The position numbers were made by a program, and so were the translations under genes. The notes below the pieces were generated by a model. The model had not been told where the DNA came from, did not search any database, and saw nothing but the letters and a program-made list of their open reading frames with translations. DNA of 64,000 nucleotides, taken from assembly GCA_903824495.1 (NCBI GenBank), contig CAIJXB010000015.1, positions 62,001 through 126,000 of the forward strand. Direction: 5' to 3'. The stretch comes from an uncultured Chlamydiae bacterium. GTDB lineage: Bacteria; Chlamydiota; Chlamydiia; Chlamydiales; Rhabdochlamydiaceae. Each line of letters opens with the position of its first letter. The stretch's first letter is position 1. Positions 17,726 through 26,638 of this stretch are shown piece by piece.

Positions 17726-17959
17726 ATGGCCGGTGTCGACCCTGTTTCTTCCTCTACAACATCCACTTCTACTTCCTCTTCATCAAATTCCCCAACTGAT
17801 CCAGAAACAAGAAATCGCGCTAACGCCATCTATAGAAATAATATCCAAAACAATCAAAACGCCAATCCAAGAGGCCTCGATGGAAGAGTTAATGACACTG
17901 TGGTGGTACCGACTCCAGAAATGAGAGCTGCAGCAATGAGCGTTCTTCGCAGCGCTTAA
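17726..17959 (+). CDS. Small Ser/Thr-rich protein of unknown function
   Basis: 77 residues. The N-terminal third is nearly all Ser, Thr and Pro (VSSSTTSTSTSSSSNSPT), followed by an Asn-rich and Arg-containing segment ending in MRAAAMSVLRSA. There is no signal peptide and no known domain. A disordered Ser/Thr-rich N-terminus is compatible with type III secretion but proves nothing. AAAGGA lies 8 bases before the ATG. It sits between the hairpin at 17646 and the phosphorylase gene 28 bases downstream, possibly one transcript with the latter. Confidence 0.55.
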   Translation: MAGVDPVSSSTTSTSTSSSSNSPTDPETRNRANAIYRNNIQNNQNANPRGLDGRVNDTVVVPTPEMRAAAMSVLRSA

Positions 17960-17987
17960 GAACACTAAAAACCAACCCGGAAATTTT

Positions 17988-18917
17988 ATGTACAAAAGTC
18001 TATTTAAGTTCGGAATACAGTGTTTGATGATTGCAATAAGCCTTCCTTGTTTTGCACTTGAAACAAAGCAAAACGGAGACCCCATCGGGACAAATTTTCC
18101 TAAAGATGCAGAAGGAAGAGTCTTTCACTTAGGAATCAAAAAAGGAGATGTCGCAAATAACATCTTAATCGTCGGAGACCCAGAAAGAGCAAAGCTCATC
18201 GTAAAGCTTCTAGACTCTCCTGAAACTGTTTTTGCCTACGCTTCCAATCGTGGTTTTGTTACCTACACGGGAACAAAAAATGGCAAACCTGTTTCGATCA
18301 TCTCAACCGGCATGGGACTTCCTATGACTGATTTTACGATAAGAGAAGTTAGAGCTATTACAGAAGGCCCCCTTTCGATCATTAGACTCGGGTCTTGTGG
18401 AACACCTCGAGAAGATATTTCTGTTGGAACACTTGTTGTTGCAAAAGAAGCTTTTTGTATCTCGGCGCGCTACGATGCTTATCATCAAAAAGAGCGCTCT
18501 AGTAACGTTTTAGATTATTTTGATCTTTCAACGCCCATCAAGCCAGATCTTGCTCTGCACAGCTCCCTTGTTGCTGCCCTTGAAAAGCAATCGAGCGGAA
18601 CGTTTCCAGTTGTAGAAGCTACGAATGTTTCAACAGATTCATTCTATGGAAGCCAAGGAAGGCTCGATCCTGAATTTGATGATCGCAACGAAGATTTGAT
18701 TGATACTATGATGAGTTTGCAGCCAAACACAGGCGCCATTGAAATGGAAACCCATCATCTATTTCACTTAGCTAAACTAAGCAAAGGCTCTATTCGAGCT
18801 GCTGGATGCGCCATCGTCCTTGCTCAAAGAAAGGCCAACATCTATCTAACGAACGCTGAAAAGCACGCTCTTGAAGTGAAAGCTGGGGAGGCTTGTTTAG
18901 AGGCTTTGTTAAATTAG
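17988..18917 (+). CDS. Uridine-phosphorylase-like nucleoside phosphorylase with signal peptide
   Basis: About 309 residues. It starts with a signal peptide (FGIQCLMIAISLPCFA) and then a complete PNP/UDP-family domain: NNILIVGDPERAKLIVKLL, STGMGLPMTDFTIREVRA, IIRLGSCGTPREDISVGTLV and AIEMETHHLFHLA. Family members cleave nucleosides with phosphate to base and ribose-1-phosphate. The GDPERA and EMET motifs fit the uridine-phosphorylase branch. Export is unusual for this family and suggests nucleoside salvage in the periplasm or in the host-derived vacuole. A strong terminator follows. Confidence 0.8.
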   Translation: MYKSLFKFGIQCLMIAISLPCFALETKQNGDPIGTNFPKDAEGRVFHLGIKKGDVANNILIVGDPERAKLIVKLLDSPETVFAYASNRGFVTYTGTKNGKPVSIISTGMGLPMTDFTIREVRAITEGPLSIIRLGSCGTPREDISVGTLVVAKEAFCISARYDAYHQKERSSNVLDYFDLSTPIKPDLALHSSLVAALEKQSSGTFPVVEATNVSTDSFYGSQGRLDPEFDDRNEDLIDTMMSLQPNTGAIEMETHHLFHLAKLSKGSIRAAGCAIVLAQRKANIYLTNAEKHALEVKAGEACLEALLN

Positions 18918-18933
18918 GTTAAATTTTAGGCAT

Positions 18934-18968
18934 AAAAAAAGAGCTATCAAAAGATAGCTCTTTTTTTT
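18934..18968. terminator. Classical bidirectional intrinsic terminator
   Basis: GAGCTATC (18941-18948), loop AAAA, GATAGCTC (18953-18960), flanked by seven A on the left and eight T on the right. It serves the phosphorylase gene ending at 18917 and, in reverse, the gene ending at 18999. Confidence 0.92.
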
Positions 18969-18998
18969 GCTTTTTAAAGCTTTCGGAGTTTGATCAAA

Positions 18999-19481
18999 TT
19001 AAAGTGCCACACCGATCTCTTCACCATTTTGATCTACAATCTTGCTTCCTAGCGTCCACTCAAGATCAACATTCCTATATTCTGATCCTCTTACGCCAGA
19101 TGACATACTATCTCTATCAGTATCCTCTTCTTTCATGTATCCTTTATTAAAAACATGAACTCTTCCTATGTCCAGATCGCCTAAAGCTTGATTTAACCCG
19201 GAGAAAATTTTGCGGACAGCAGGAGAAACCTTTGGAGCCTCTCTCGAAAAAACCAATAATTCGGTATACTTCTCTTCACTCATTTCAGTTTCTTTTTGAG
19301 AACAAAAAAAAGATTGAACACAGCTCGAGATTTTAGAGAATACGGAAGAGACAGCCCCTTTAAGGTCTACAACCTGAATGAGTCGTTGACCCAAGGCTCC
19401 AACTTTGGAGACAGCTTTATAAGCTGCACTTCCAACCATATTTATGCATGAGAAAAAACTTTCAGATTTAACGCCTTCCAC
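18999..19481 (-). CDS. Orphan protein of unknown function
   Basis: 160 residues, not recognised. The N-terminal half is moderately hydrophobic and helical (INMVGSAAYKAVSKVGALGQRLIQVV) with a Cys-containing SKISSCVQSFFCS segment. The C-terminal half is polar and acidic. The start is GTG at 19481, supported by AAGGTGG six bases upstream; ATG 19439 would be the alternative. A TTGTTT-18-TATAAT promoter lies in an A+T-rich leader, a set-up shared with other orphans in the window. It is a candidate lineage-specific or host-directed protein, by context only. Confidence 0.6.
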   Translation of the reverse strand: MEGVKSESFFSCINMVGSAAYKAVSKVGALGQRLIQVVDLKGAVSSVFSKISSCVQSFFCSQKETEMSEEKYTELLVFSREAPKVSPAVRKIFSGLNQALGDLDIGRVHVFNKGYMKEEDTDRDSMSSGVRGSEYRNVDLEWTLGSKIVDQNGEEIGVAL

Positions 19482-19809
19482 AATTAACCACCTTATTATT
19501 TGTTATTATCAATAAATACAATTAATATAACATTAATTATAACACAAATTAACACATAAAAACAACTGACACAAAAATTAAACATAAAACACTAACAATC
19601 AACAAATAGCGCACTTAAGAAAAACACCCCCTCCCCCCTATCCAATAAAACAGACCATTAAAAAACTTACTTTACGCTAGAAAGGACCCAAGGGGGCCCC
19701 TAAAAAGAGACTCCCTATTTTAAGGCCTCAAGATTTTGTATTGGCAGCCAAGAGCTTTTTGTGATACCATCGCGATCAATTTATTTTCTTTTGTATAAGG
19801 ACTTTCTTC
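19482..19809. other. A+T-rich divergent intergenic region
   Basis: This 328-base gap has no convincing coding sequence. The left part (19500-19620) is rich in ATTAAT and ACACAAA words and holds the minus-strand promoter of the orphan gene. The right part has a GGGGGCCCC tract near 19690 and a weak TTGGCA at 19741 that could belong to the yidC promoter, without a good -10. Confidence 0.6.
19536..19565 (-). promoter_or_regulatory. Promoter for the orphan gene at 18999-19481
   Basis: On the minus strand TTGTTT (19565-19560) and a perfect TATAAT (19541-19536) are 18 bases apart, about 55 bases before the GTG start. It is embedded in ATTAAT-rich DNA. Confidence 0.55.
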
Positions 19810-21687
19810 ATGGACAAACGTTCTCTTTTTTTCGTTCTGGCCCTCACAGTCGGCCTCTTTTTCATCAACCACTGGTTTAACTCAAAAGATGCTGAAAGAA
19901 AAGCCTCTGGACCCACGCCAAAACCTATAGAGCAAATGGCTCCGGCTATTCTTCCCCCATCGCCTCAGTTCAATGAAGCAAATGGCGCTTTATACGTTCT
20001 TGAAAACGAATTTCAACAAGTGGTCTTTTCAACAGTCGGCGGAGCGATTTCAGAAATCAACCTCCCTTTCAAATCTGAAGCTAATAAAGCAAGTCTCGTA
20101 CTTCCTATCGGCTTTGACCGTACAATGGAAAAAGAGTACCCTTCTAATGATCAATACCCTTCAGCTCCTTTTTATAAGTGGCAAGATGGATCTGTTAAAA
20201 AAATAGATCAAACTTCCTTAGGTGGCTACTACCCTTTACTTCGAAGAAGCGTGAACGCTGGAAGCCATGTTCCTCCACATGCTATGCCTGCACAAAATTA
20301 TGCGTTCCAAATCGTATCTGATTTTGAAGTCTTTTCAGCTCCTACTTACAAAGTGACACGTTTTGAAAAAAACTTGATCGAGTTCCAATTCTCTGATGAC
20401 AAAAGAAAAGTCACCAAGACGTTTTCTTTAACATCTGCCGCTACTCCTTACTGTGTTGATGTCGAAGTGAAAGTAGAAGGTGACACAAGAGGCCTTTGGC
20501 TCTCTACAGGGATCCCTGATGTAGAGCTTATCTCTGGCAACTTTGCTCCTGTTCTAAAATATCTGATCAATAAAGGTCAAAAGGCGCAAGTAGAAGCTCT
20601 TTCTCTGCCAAAAGCTGTTACAACGTTCTCCTCAATCCAACCAAATTGGGTCAGTAACTCAAATGGATTTCTTGGAATGATCATCCAGCCTCTTTCAGAA
20701 ATGGGCCCTGGATTTAGAACTCGCAACGTTAATGGCGCATTTGCTCCTACTAGACTCTCTCTTATTGATTCTGAATACAACCTCTATCCTACAGAAAAAT
20801 ATCCTGGATATGAGATGTTGATTCCTCTTCGCTCTTCTCAAGGATCTACAAAGATCCGTTATTTTGCAGGGCCTTACCAAGATACACTTCTGCAAAACAT
20901 TGATAAGACAATCAGCGAAACAGAAAGCAATCCAAAGTTTGCTTCAGCAATGAGCTTCCAAGGATGGTTCACTTTCATTTCTGAACCGTTTGGTAAGTTC
21001 TTGTTCATCTTGATGAAGTTCTTCTACCAGATCACCCACTCTTGGGGCTTTTCCATCATCTTCTTAACTCTAGCGTTAAGAGTGATGCTCTACCCTTTGA
21101 ACAACTGGTCGATCAAATCTTCTTTAAAGATGCAACAGATGGCTCCTTTTACGGCAGCTATCCAAGAGAAGTACAAAAAAGATCCTAAAAAAGCTCAGAT
21201 GGAAATCGTTGCGCTCTATAGAGAAAAAGGCGTGAATCCCCTCACTGGATGTTTCCCTATTTTGATCCAAATTCCCTTCTTGATCGGAATGTTCGATCTT
21301 CTAAAGTCTGTGTTTGAACTTAGAGGCGCAAGCTTCATTCCAGGATGGATCGAAAACCTCACAGCTCCAGATGTCGTGTTTTCATGGAACTATCCGATCT
21401 TCTTCTTTGGAACAAGCCTGCATCTGCTTCCTGTTCTTCTTGGTGGAGTGATGTTTTTACAACAAAAACTTTCCTCTCCTTTACCAAAGAGTGACAAGGC
21501 CCTAACGGATCAGCAAAAACAACAAAAAATGATGGGTAACATCATGGTGATTGTATTCACTGTTATGTTCTACCATTTTCCATCTGGACTAAACATTTAC
21601 TGGCTTTCTTCTATGGGACTTGGCATTGTACAGCAGTGGTTCACAAATAAGAAAATGAAGCCAATGGTTATTTCAAGAGTAAAATAA
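19810..21687 (+). CDS. yidC: Membrane protein insertase YidC
   Basis: About 625 residues. An N-terminal membrane anchor (FFVLALTVGLFFINHWF) is followed by a periplasmic beta-rich domain with VLENEFQQVVFSTVGGAISEI. The conserved insertase domain from about residue 395 onward has FFYQITHSWGFSIIFLTLALR, PLNNWSIKSSLKMQ, GCFPILIQIPFLIGMFDLL and the final LNIYWLSSMGLGIVQQWF segment. It inserts and folds inner-membrane proteins with or without SecYEG. It is followed after 13 bases by dnaA1, the arrangement I recall as CT251-CT250 in Chlamydia trachomatis. Confidence 0.95.
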   Translation: MDKRSLFFVLALTVGLFFINHWFNSKDAERKASGPTPKPIEQMAPAILPPSPQFNEANGALYVLENEFQQVVFSTVGGAISEINLPFKSEANKASLVLPIGFDRTMEKEYPSNDQYPSAPFYKWQDGSVKKIDQTSLGGYYPLLRRSVNAGSHVPPHAMPAQNYAFQIVSDFEVFSAPTYKVTRFEKNLIEFQFSDDKRKVTKTFSLTSAATPYCVDVEVKVEGDTRGLWLSTGIPDVELISGNFAPVLKYLINKGQKAQVEALSLPKAVTTFSSIQPNWVSNSNGFLGMIIQPLSEMGPGFRTRNVNGAFAPTRLSLIDSEYNLYPTEKYPGYEMLIPLRSSQGSTKIRYFAGPYQDTLLQNIDKTISETESNPKFASAMSFQGWFTFISEPFGKFLFILMKFFYQITHSWGFSIIFLTLALRVMLYPLNNWSIKSSLKMQQMAPFTAAIQEKYKKDPKKAQMEIVALYREKGVNPLTGCFPILIQIPFLIGMFDLLKSVFELRGASFIPGWIENLTAPDVVFSWNYPIFFFGTSLHLLPVLLGGVMFLQQKLSSPLPKSDKALTDQQKQQKMMGNIMVIVFTVMFYHFPSGLNIYWLSSMGLGIVQQWFTNKKMKPMVISRVK

Positions 21688-21700
21688 ATAAGAGTTTTGC

Positions 21701-23038
21701 ATGCAAGCATGGGAATCTTTCCTAAAAACATTGCAAGAGCACTTCGGGGACGAAACATTTTTAAAATGGCTTCGTCCTTTGAAACTTGTTCACTTCGATG
21801 CAGCCAATGTCTATCTAGAAGCTCAAAACTCATTTCAGATCGACTGGTTTGAAGAGCACGTAAGACCCAAAGCAAAAGAAAAGTTAGTCGGAAGCAACTT
21901 TCGTCCCATTAAAATCCACATCACCTGCGGCGAAGTGGAGGCTCGAGAAAAAAAGACAAAGAAACAAAACGAGTATCCAAAGCCCACTCCCTTTGTTTTC
22001 ATCAAAGACCCTCTTCTTGATGAGATGGTGGAAGAAAACTTCATCTTCAGCCCTTCCAATCAAATCCTCTCTTCCCTTTTAAACACGTTTAAAACCCAGG
22101 AAAAGCCATCCTCTGACTTTAATCCCCTCTTCCTTCATGGACCTTCTTGCTGTGGAAAAACTCATCTCTTACAAGCTTTTACAGCAGCGCTTCTTAAAAG
22201 AAATATCAAAGTTCTTTATGTAAAAGCGGAAACGTTCACTGAAAATGTCGTTGGCGCTATCCGCAGCAGTAACATGCACGATTTTAGAAAAGAGCACCGC
22301 CATGTCGATGTTCTTATTTTTGATAATGTACAGTACCTAGCAAAAAAAGCAGCCACTCAAGAAGAATTTTTCCATACGTTCAATGCCCTGCACAGCCAAG
22401 GCAAACAGATCATTTTAAGCGCAGATGTACCTCCAGGACTTCTGCAAGATATCGAACCAAGACTTGTTAGCCGCTTTGAATGGGGCCTAGTACTTCCTAT
22501 TCACAGGCTTGAAAAAGAGTATTTGCTTCAGATGTTAAAAATGAGATCCAAACATCTAGACTTCCCCATATCTGAGAGCGTTTTAAAATTTCTAATCGAT
22601 ACCTTTCCATCTCACATAAAATCCCTCCAAAAATCTTTGGAAGCTTTAGTTCTGCGGACCTCTAAGATCAAAACAGAATCTATCACAGTCTCCCGAGCCA
22701 AAGAAATCCTTTTTGATTTGATTGAACTAGAGAAGAAACAAGTCTTGAGTCCTGAGCGTATTGTGACTTGTGTGGCTCACTTTTTTTCTTTAAACAAGGA
22801 AGAAATTTTGGGCAGGTCTCAAACTCAAGAATGTGTACTCCCTCGGCAAATTGCCATGTTCCTATGCAGGCACAAGCTCAAAATGCCTTTTACAAAGATT
22901 GGGGATCATTTTAAAAGGGATCACTCCACTGTCATGACAAGTGTTAGAGCTATTGAAGAGAAAATTCAAGAACAAGATCCAGAAGTTAGCAATGCCCTTG
23001 CATCGATTACGCATCAAATGGGACAGGCCGTAGTATAG
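21701..23038 (+). CDS. dnaA: Divergent chromosomal replication initiator DnaA (DnaA1 type)
   Basis: About 445 residues with all four DnaA regions. The N-terminal domain is MQAWESFLKTLQEHFGDETFLKWL. The AAA+ domain has Walker A GPSCCGKTHL at 147-156, Walker B VLIFDNVQYL at about 204-213, and the arginine-finger box RLVSRFEWGL. The DNA-binding domain has RQIAMFLCRH and RDHSTVMTSV. Walker B reads D-N where DnaA normally has D-D. Chlamydiae carry two DnaA paralogues; the YidC-linked one is this type. It ends at a terminator. I see no cluster of DnaA boxes nearby, so this is not evidence of an origin. Confidence 0.92.
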   Translation: MQAWESFLKTLQEHFGDETFLKWLRPLKLVHFDAANVYLEAQNSFQIDWFEEHVRPKAKEKLVGSNFRPIKIHITCGEVEAREKKTKKQNEYPKPTPFVFIKDPLLDEMVEENFIFSPSNQILSSLLNTFKTQEKPSSDFNPLFLHGPSCCGKTHLLQAFTAALLKRNIKVLYVKAETFTENVVGAIRSSNMHDFRKEHRHVDVLIFDNVQYLAKKAATQEEFFHTFNALHSQGKQIILSADVPPGLLQDIEPRLVSRFEWGLVLPIHRLEKEYLLQMLKMRSKHLDFPISESVLKFLIDTFPSHIKSLQKSLEALVLRTSKIKTESITVSRAKEILFDLIELEKKQVLSPERIVTCVAHFFSLNKEEILGRSQTQECVLPRQIAMFLCRHKLKMPFTKIGDHFKRDHSTVMTSVRAIEEKIQEQDPEVSNALASITHQMGQAVV

Positions 23039-23078
23039 AAAAAGGCTCTTTATTTTTTACAATAAAGAGCCTTTTTTT
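23039..23078. terminator. Bidirectional intrinsic terminator
   Basis: AAAGGCTCTTTATT (23041-23054) pairs with 23061-23074 around TTTTAC and is followed by a T-run. It lies between the convergent dnaA1 and chaperone genes. Confidence 0.9.
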
Positions 23079-23095
23079 GAGGAACGTATTACTAA

Positions 23096-23584
23096 TTAGA
23101 TCTTGATGAAACGATCGCCTGGACGATTAGGCATAGTGGATGGAGGCGCGTCTTTTGCAACTTCACGACCTTCAACGATTCCTTTTGTCTTCTCTCTCCA
23201 TTTTTCAACTGACTCAACAAAAAGAGGAGCAAAACGTCTGAGAGAAGAAGCGTCAGCTCCTAGTCCCATTTCAAGAACACAGTGCATCAAAATAAGTTCT
23301 TCAAGTACCGCTACTCCAACTCCGCCGCCAGCCATTTGACCACCGAGCATAGATCCTTCGAGTAGTGATTCATAAAGACGTAATTTAATTTTATCATCTT
23401 TAGGAAGACCATCCAAAATAGGAGCGTACAGATACAAACGATCTGAATTAGGTTCGTAGGTGATATGCAAGGAAAAGGCATTATCAATACCTAAAATACA
23501 CGTATAGTTCTCATCTAGTACCAATTCTAAGTTCAATTCTTTAGCAAACTCTTTAAGGTTTGCCTTTGCATTTTCCAATGACAT
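23096..23584 (-). CDS. CesT-family type III secretion chaperone, Slc1-like
   Basis: About 162 residues, small and acidic, with a CesT/SycE fold: an N-terminal helix (ENAKANLKEFAKELNLEL), beta strands LHITYEPNSDRLYLYAPI, and LRLYESLLEGSMLGGQMAGGGVGV. A C-terminal extension is Pro-rich and basic. Class I chaperones of this type hold effectors for the injectisome. The place beside glgX matches CT043 (Slc1) next to CT042 in Chlamydia, as I recall, where the protein handles early effectors such as TarP. AGGAGG lies 7 bases before the ATG. It implies that the organism has type III secretion, although no injectisome gene is in this window. Confidence 0.8.
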   Translation of the reverse strand: MSLENAKANLKEFAKELNLELVLDENYTCILGIDNAFSLHITYEPNSDRLYLYAPILDGLPKDDKIKLRLYESLLEGSMLGGQMAGGGVGVAVLEELILMHCVLEMGLGADASSLRRFAPLFVESVEKWREKTKGIVEGREVAKDAPPSTMPNRPGDRFIKI

Positions 23585-23874
23585 GGAAGATCCTCCTGAA
23601 ATTACGTTAAATAGTTTTTTTATCCCTGCTCGATTTTAGCGGCATACAGAGATCGACAACTGGATAGAAAAATAGCAGCGGGGCACATAAAAATCCAGTC
23701 TCAACTTCAAATCCCTTCAAAATCAGCTATCTGAATGAACGGATTCTATCGATATCAAACTTCTAAATCAAAGTATTTTTCTAAACTTGTGTATTTTTCT
23801 TAAAAACAAAAGGCTTGTTAAATATCGCCCTTCTTTGTAGCTTGACGTTTTTAGAGGAAAGCTGAGACCCCTGC
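23585..23874. other. Intergenic region between the chaperone and glgX
   Basis: 290 bases between divergent genes. I find no open frame with a ribosome site, no repeat and no RNA-like fold. A TTGTTA at 23815 could be part of a glgX promoter, but its -10 partner is poor. Confidence 0.5.
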
Positions 23875-25893
23875 ATGCCTATACAAAATCTTCTTATTTC
23901 TAGAGGCGCCCCCTATCCTTTAGGTGTTTCAGAAACCCCAAATGGTATTAACTTTGCATTTATTTCAAGTAAAGCAGAGAAGGCTGAAATCTTGATTTTT
24001 GCGCCAAATACCTCCGAACCCTTTTTTATCGCTTCTTTATCATCCCCTTTACACAAAACAGAAAACACCTGGCACGCGTGCATAGAAAACTTAAAGCCCC
24101 CCTTTGAATACGCCTATAAAGTGTTCCACTCAGCTCAGTGGACTCCTGAGCTTTTAGACCCCTATGCTAAAGCGATCAATTCTGAAACTCACTTTGGCAA
24201 ACAAAAAGGATTTCCCTCTCGGGCTCGGTTCTTCAAATCTCCTCCTTTTGATTGGCAAGGAGCAGAAAAGCCAAAAACCCCTTTTAAGGAATGGATCATC
24301 TACGAAATGCATGTTCGGGGTTTTAGTCAACACCCTTCAAGTGGCGTGAAACAGCCAGGAACCTATCTAGGCCTTATAGAAAAAATCCCTTATTTAAAAA
24401 GCCTGGGAGTCAATGCGGTAGAGCTACTGCCTGTTTTTGAATTCAATGAATGTGAAAATCACCGCAAGAATCCAACGACTAACGAATCTCTTGTCAATTT
24501 CTGGGGATATTCAACCGTTCAATTCTTTTGTCCGATGCAACGCTATGCAGCATCTACGGAGTGGGAGGCTTCAATCCTAGGATTTAAAGAAATGGTCCGC
24601 GAACTACACAAAAATAACATTGCTGTCCTTCTTGACGTTGTCTACAACCACACAGGAGAAGGGGATCCTCCCTTTTCCTTTAGAGGTTTTGATGAAAGCG
24701 CTTACTATATGCTGAATGAAAATGGGGAGTATTATAACTTTTCAGGAACTGGCAATACCTTTAACTGTAATCATCCCACTGCTCTAAATCTCATCATAGA
24801 CTCTCTTACCTACTGGGCTGATGAGATGCAAGTGGATGGCTTCCGTTTTGATTTAGCCTCTATTTTGACAAGAGGCGAGAGTGGAGAAGTTCTTGACTGC
24901 CCGCCCATCTTAGAAGCGATGAATGCAGAGCCTCTTCTTCGAAACACCCACCTCATTGCAGAAGCCTGGGATGCTGCAGGCCTTTATCAAGTAGGATCTT
25001 TTCCAGGAGGCAGCAGATGGTCAGAATGGAATGGGAAATTCCGCGACATTACAAGAGAATTTATTAAAGGAGCCCATGCTTCGGTTGGTGACTTTGCAGA
25101 AGTTCTCTGCGGATCCCAGAATTTGTATTCAGGAGAGTCCCCTACAAAAAGTATTAACTTCGTCACAGCCCACGATGGGTACACCTTGCATGATCTTGTC
25201 TCTTATCAAGACAAACACAACTTAGCAAATGGGGAAGACAATAGAGACGGTGACAACAATAACCGCAGCTGGAACTGCGGAGCAGAAGGGAAAACAAATA
25301 ATAAAAAAGTGCTAGCCCTTCGAAACCGTCAAATGAAAAACTTTGCCATCGCAAACCTCCTCTCTCTCGGCGTTCCGATGATTCTCATGGGTGATGAATA
25401 TGGTCACACAAGAAATGGCAATAACAACACTTACTGCCAAGACAACGAACTCAATTGGTTTTTATGGGATGAGCTCAAAAAAAACGGGGAGCTCTTTGTC
25501 TTTTTTCAAAAGCTCATCGCTTTTAGAAAAGCTGAAGCTCATATCTTTTGTAGAGAACAGTTTCTTACCAATCAAGATGTGGTATGGCATGGAGAGCGAG
25601 CTTTCCATCCTGAGTGGAATTCTGGCAAAAACATGATCGCCTATACACTCCAAGATCCTTTTCACAAAACCAAGTACTTCTTTAGTTTCAACGCGCAAAA
25701 TCAGCCTCTTTTACTCCAACTACCAACTCTTGCAAATCAAGCTTGGATCCGCATTGTAGACACTTCTCTCAAAGCCCCTTATGACTTCATCGAAGATGAA
25801 AAGAAAAGACCCCGACTTGAGCGCTCTTATCTCCTTTCTCCCTACTCTGTTTTGATCGCAAAATCTGCCCCTCATTCAGACCTACTAAAATAA
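23875..25893 (+). CDS. glgX: Glycogen debranching enzyme GlgX
   Basis: About 672 residues, close to the E. coli enzyme. An N-terminal CBM48-like sandwich (GVSETPNGINFAFIS) is followed by a GH13 barrel. The barrel motifs are LLDVVYNHTGEG, DGFRFDLAS with the nucleophile Asp, LIAEAWDAAG with the acid Glu, and NFVTAHDGYTLHDL. It removes alpha-1,6 branches from limit dextrins during glycogen breakdown, which chlamydiae use for energy storage. The neighbouring T3SS chaperone and glgX are a conserved chlamydial pair. Confidence 0.94.
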   Translation: MPIQNLLISRGAPYPLGVSETPNGINFAFISSKAEKAEILIFAPNTSEPFFIASLSSPLHKTENTWHACIENLKPPFEYAYKVFHSAQWTPELLDPYAKAINSETHFGKQKGFPSRARFFKSPPFDWQGAEKPKTPFKEWIIYEMHVRGFSQHPSSGVKQPGTYLGLIEKIPYLKSLGVNAVELLPVFEFNECENHRKNPTTNESLVNFWGYSTVQFFCPMQRYAASTEWEASILGFKEMVRELHKNNIAVLLDVVYNHTGEGDPPFSFRGFDESAYYMLNENGEYYNFSGTGNTFNCNHPTALNLIIDSLTYWADEMQVDGFRFDLASILTRGESGEVLDCPPILEAMNAEPLLRNTHLIAEAWDAAGLYQVGSFPGGSRWSEWNGKFRDITREFIKGAHASVGDFAEVLCGSQNLYSGESPTKSINFVTAHDGYTLHDLVSYQDKHNLANGEDNRDGDNNNRSWNCGAEGKTNNKKVLALRNRQMKNFAIANLLSLGVPMILMGDEYGHTRNGNNNTYCQDNELNWFLWDELKKNGELFVFFQKLIAFRKAEAHIFCREQFLTNQDVVWHGERAFHPEWNSGKNMIAYTLQDPFHKTKYFFSFNAQNQPLLLQLPTLANQAWIRIVDTSLKAPYDFIEDEKKRPRLERSYLLSPYSVLIAKSAPHSDLLK

Positions 25894-25987
25894 GAACTTT
25901 TTAGAAAGCTGAAAAACCCAACCGAAAAAGACTTCTTTCACCTAATTAACACAAAACACTTATTTTAAGTATCTTACAAATACATAA

Positions 25988-26034
25988 ATGTAACAGAAAA
26001 ACCCAGTTGTGATTAATGGGTTTTTCTGTTACAT
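25988..26034. promoter_or_regulatory. Perfect 18-bp inverted repeat, likely AbiEi operator
   Basis: The left arm 25988-26005 (ATGTAACAGAAAAACCCA) is the exact reverse complement of 26017-26034, with an 11-base spacer. It ends 7 bases before the ATG of the AbiEi-like gene. AbiEi antitoxins repress their own operon by binding inverted repeats at the promoter, so operator function is likely. A similar half-site, GAAAAACCCA, occurs near 25911. An upstream TTAACA-18-TATCTT (25946-25975) may be the promoter. Confidence 0.65.
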
Positions 26035-26041
26035 TACAGTT

Positions 26042-26638
26042 ATGATAAGATCCAAATACTCAACTAAGCTCATGGCGCTTTCTAAAAAAGCGGTTTTTTC
26101 TTCTGCAGAGGGAAGGGAAGCAGGAATCCCTCCCCGGATGCTTGCCTATTTTTGCTCGAAGGGGGATATCGAACGGGTCTGCAAAGGAATATATAAAATC
26201 AACAACCTTGATTTTGAATCCGAATTCGAATGGGAGGATCTCGCCATAACCGCCTTGAGCATTCCAAATGGCGTCATATGCCTCATTTCCGCTCTATGCT
26301 ATTACGAGTTAACCGATGAAATCATGAGGGAATTTTGGATTGCCATTCCACATGCAACAACCTCTCCTTCCAGAGCAAATGCTCACATCGTTCGGATGCG
26401 AAACATTTCTTTTGGACAAACCACTATTAAAATCGGTGGTCAGAAGCTCAAAATTTTCGATCGAGAACGGACTGTTGTGGACTCTTTTCGATATCTAGAC
26501 AAGGAAACCGCTTTAAAAGCATTACAAATTTATTTGAAACTCAGCAAAGATAGAAAACCCGATATTGACAAGCTTCTAAGCTATGCAAAGAAGCTTAGAG
26601 TTAACTTAACCCCTTACATTTTGGCATTTAGACTATGA
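26042..26638 (+). CDS. AbiEi-family antitoxin/transcriptional regulator (type IV toxin-antitoxin)
   Basis: About 198 residues. The N-terminal winged-helix is typical of AbiEi: SKKAVFSSAEGREAGIPPRMLAYFCSKGDIERVCKGIYKI. Next come GVICLISALCYYELTDE, PHATTSP and FDRERTVVDSFRY, the usual AbiEi C-terminal order. It represses the locus and antagonises AbiEii nucleotidyltransferases. I start at ATG 26042; an in-frame GTG at 26009 lies inside the operator repeat and is less likely. It overlaps the damaged abiEii by ATGA. The regulator appears intact although its toxin is not. Confidence 0.82.
   Translation: MIRSKYSTKLMALSKKAVFSSAEGREAGIPPRMLAYFCSKGDIERVCKGIYKINNLDFESEFEWEDLAITALSIPNGVICLISALCYYELTDEIMREFWIAIPHATTSPSRANAHIVRMRNISFGQTTIKIGGQKLKIFDRERTVVDSFRYLDKETALKALQIYLKLSKDRKPDIDKLLSYAKKLRVNLTPYILAFRL

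Noticed and set aside
19686..19700. GGGGGCCCC tract as a terminator.
   Set aside because: No loop or T-run; it lies far from any gene end.
24071..24090. TGGCACGCGTGC as a sigma54 site.
   Set aside because: The -24/-12 spacing is too short and it is inside glgX.
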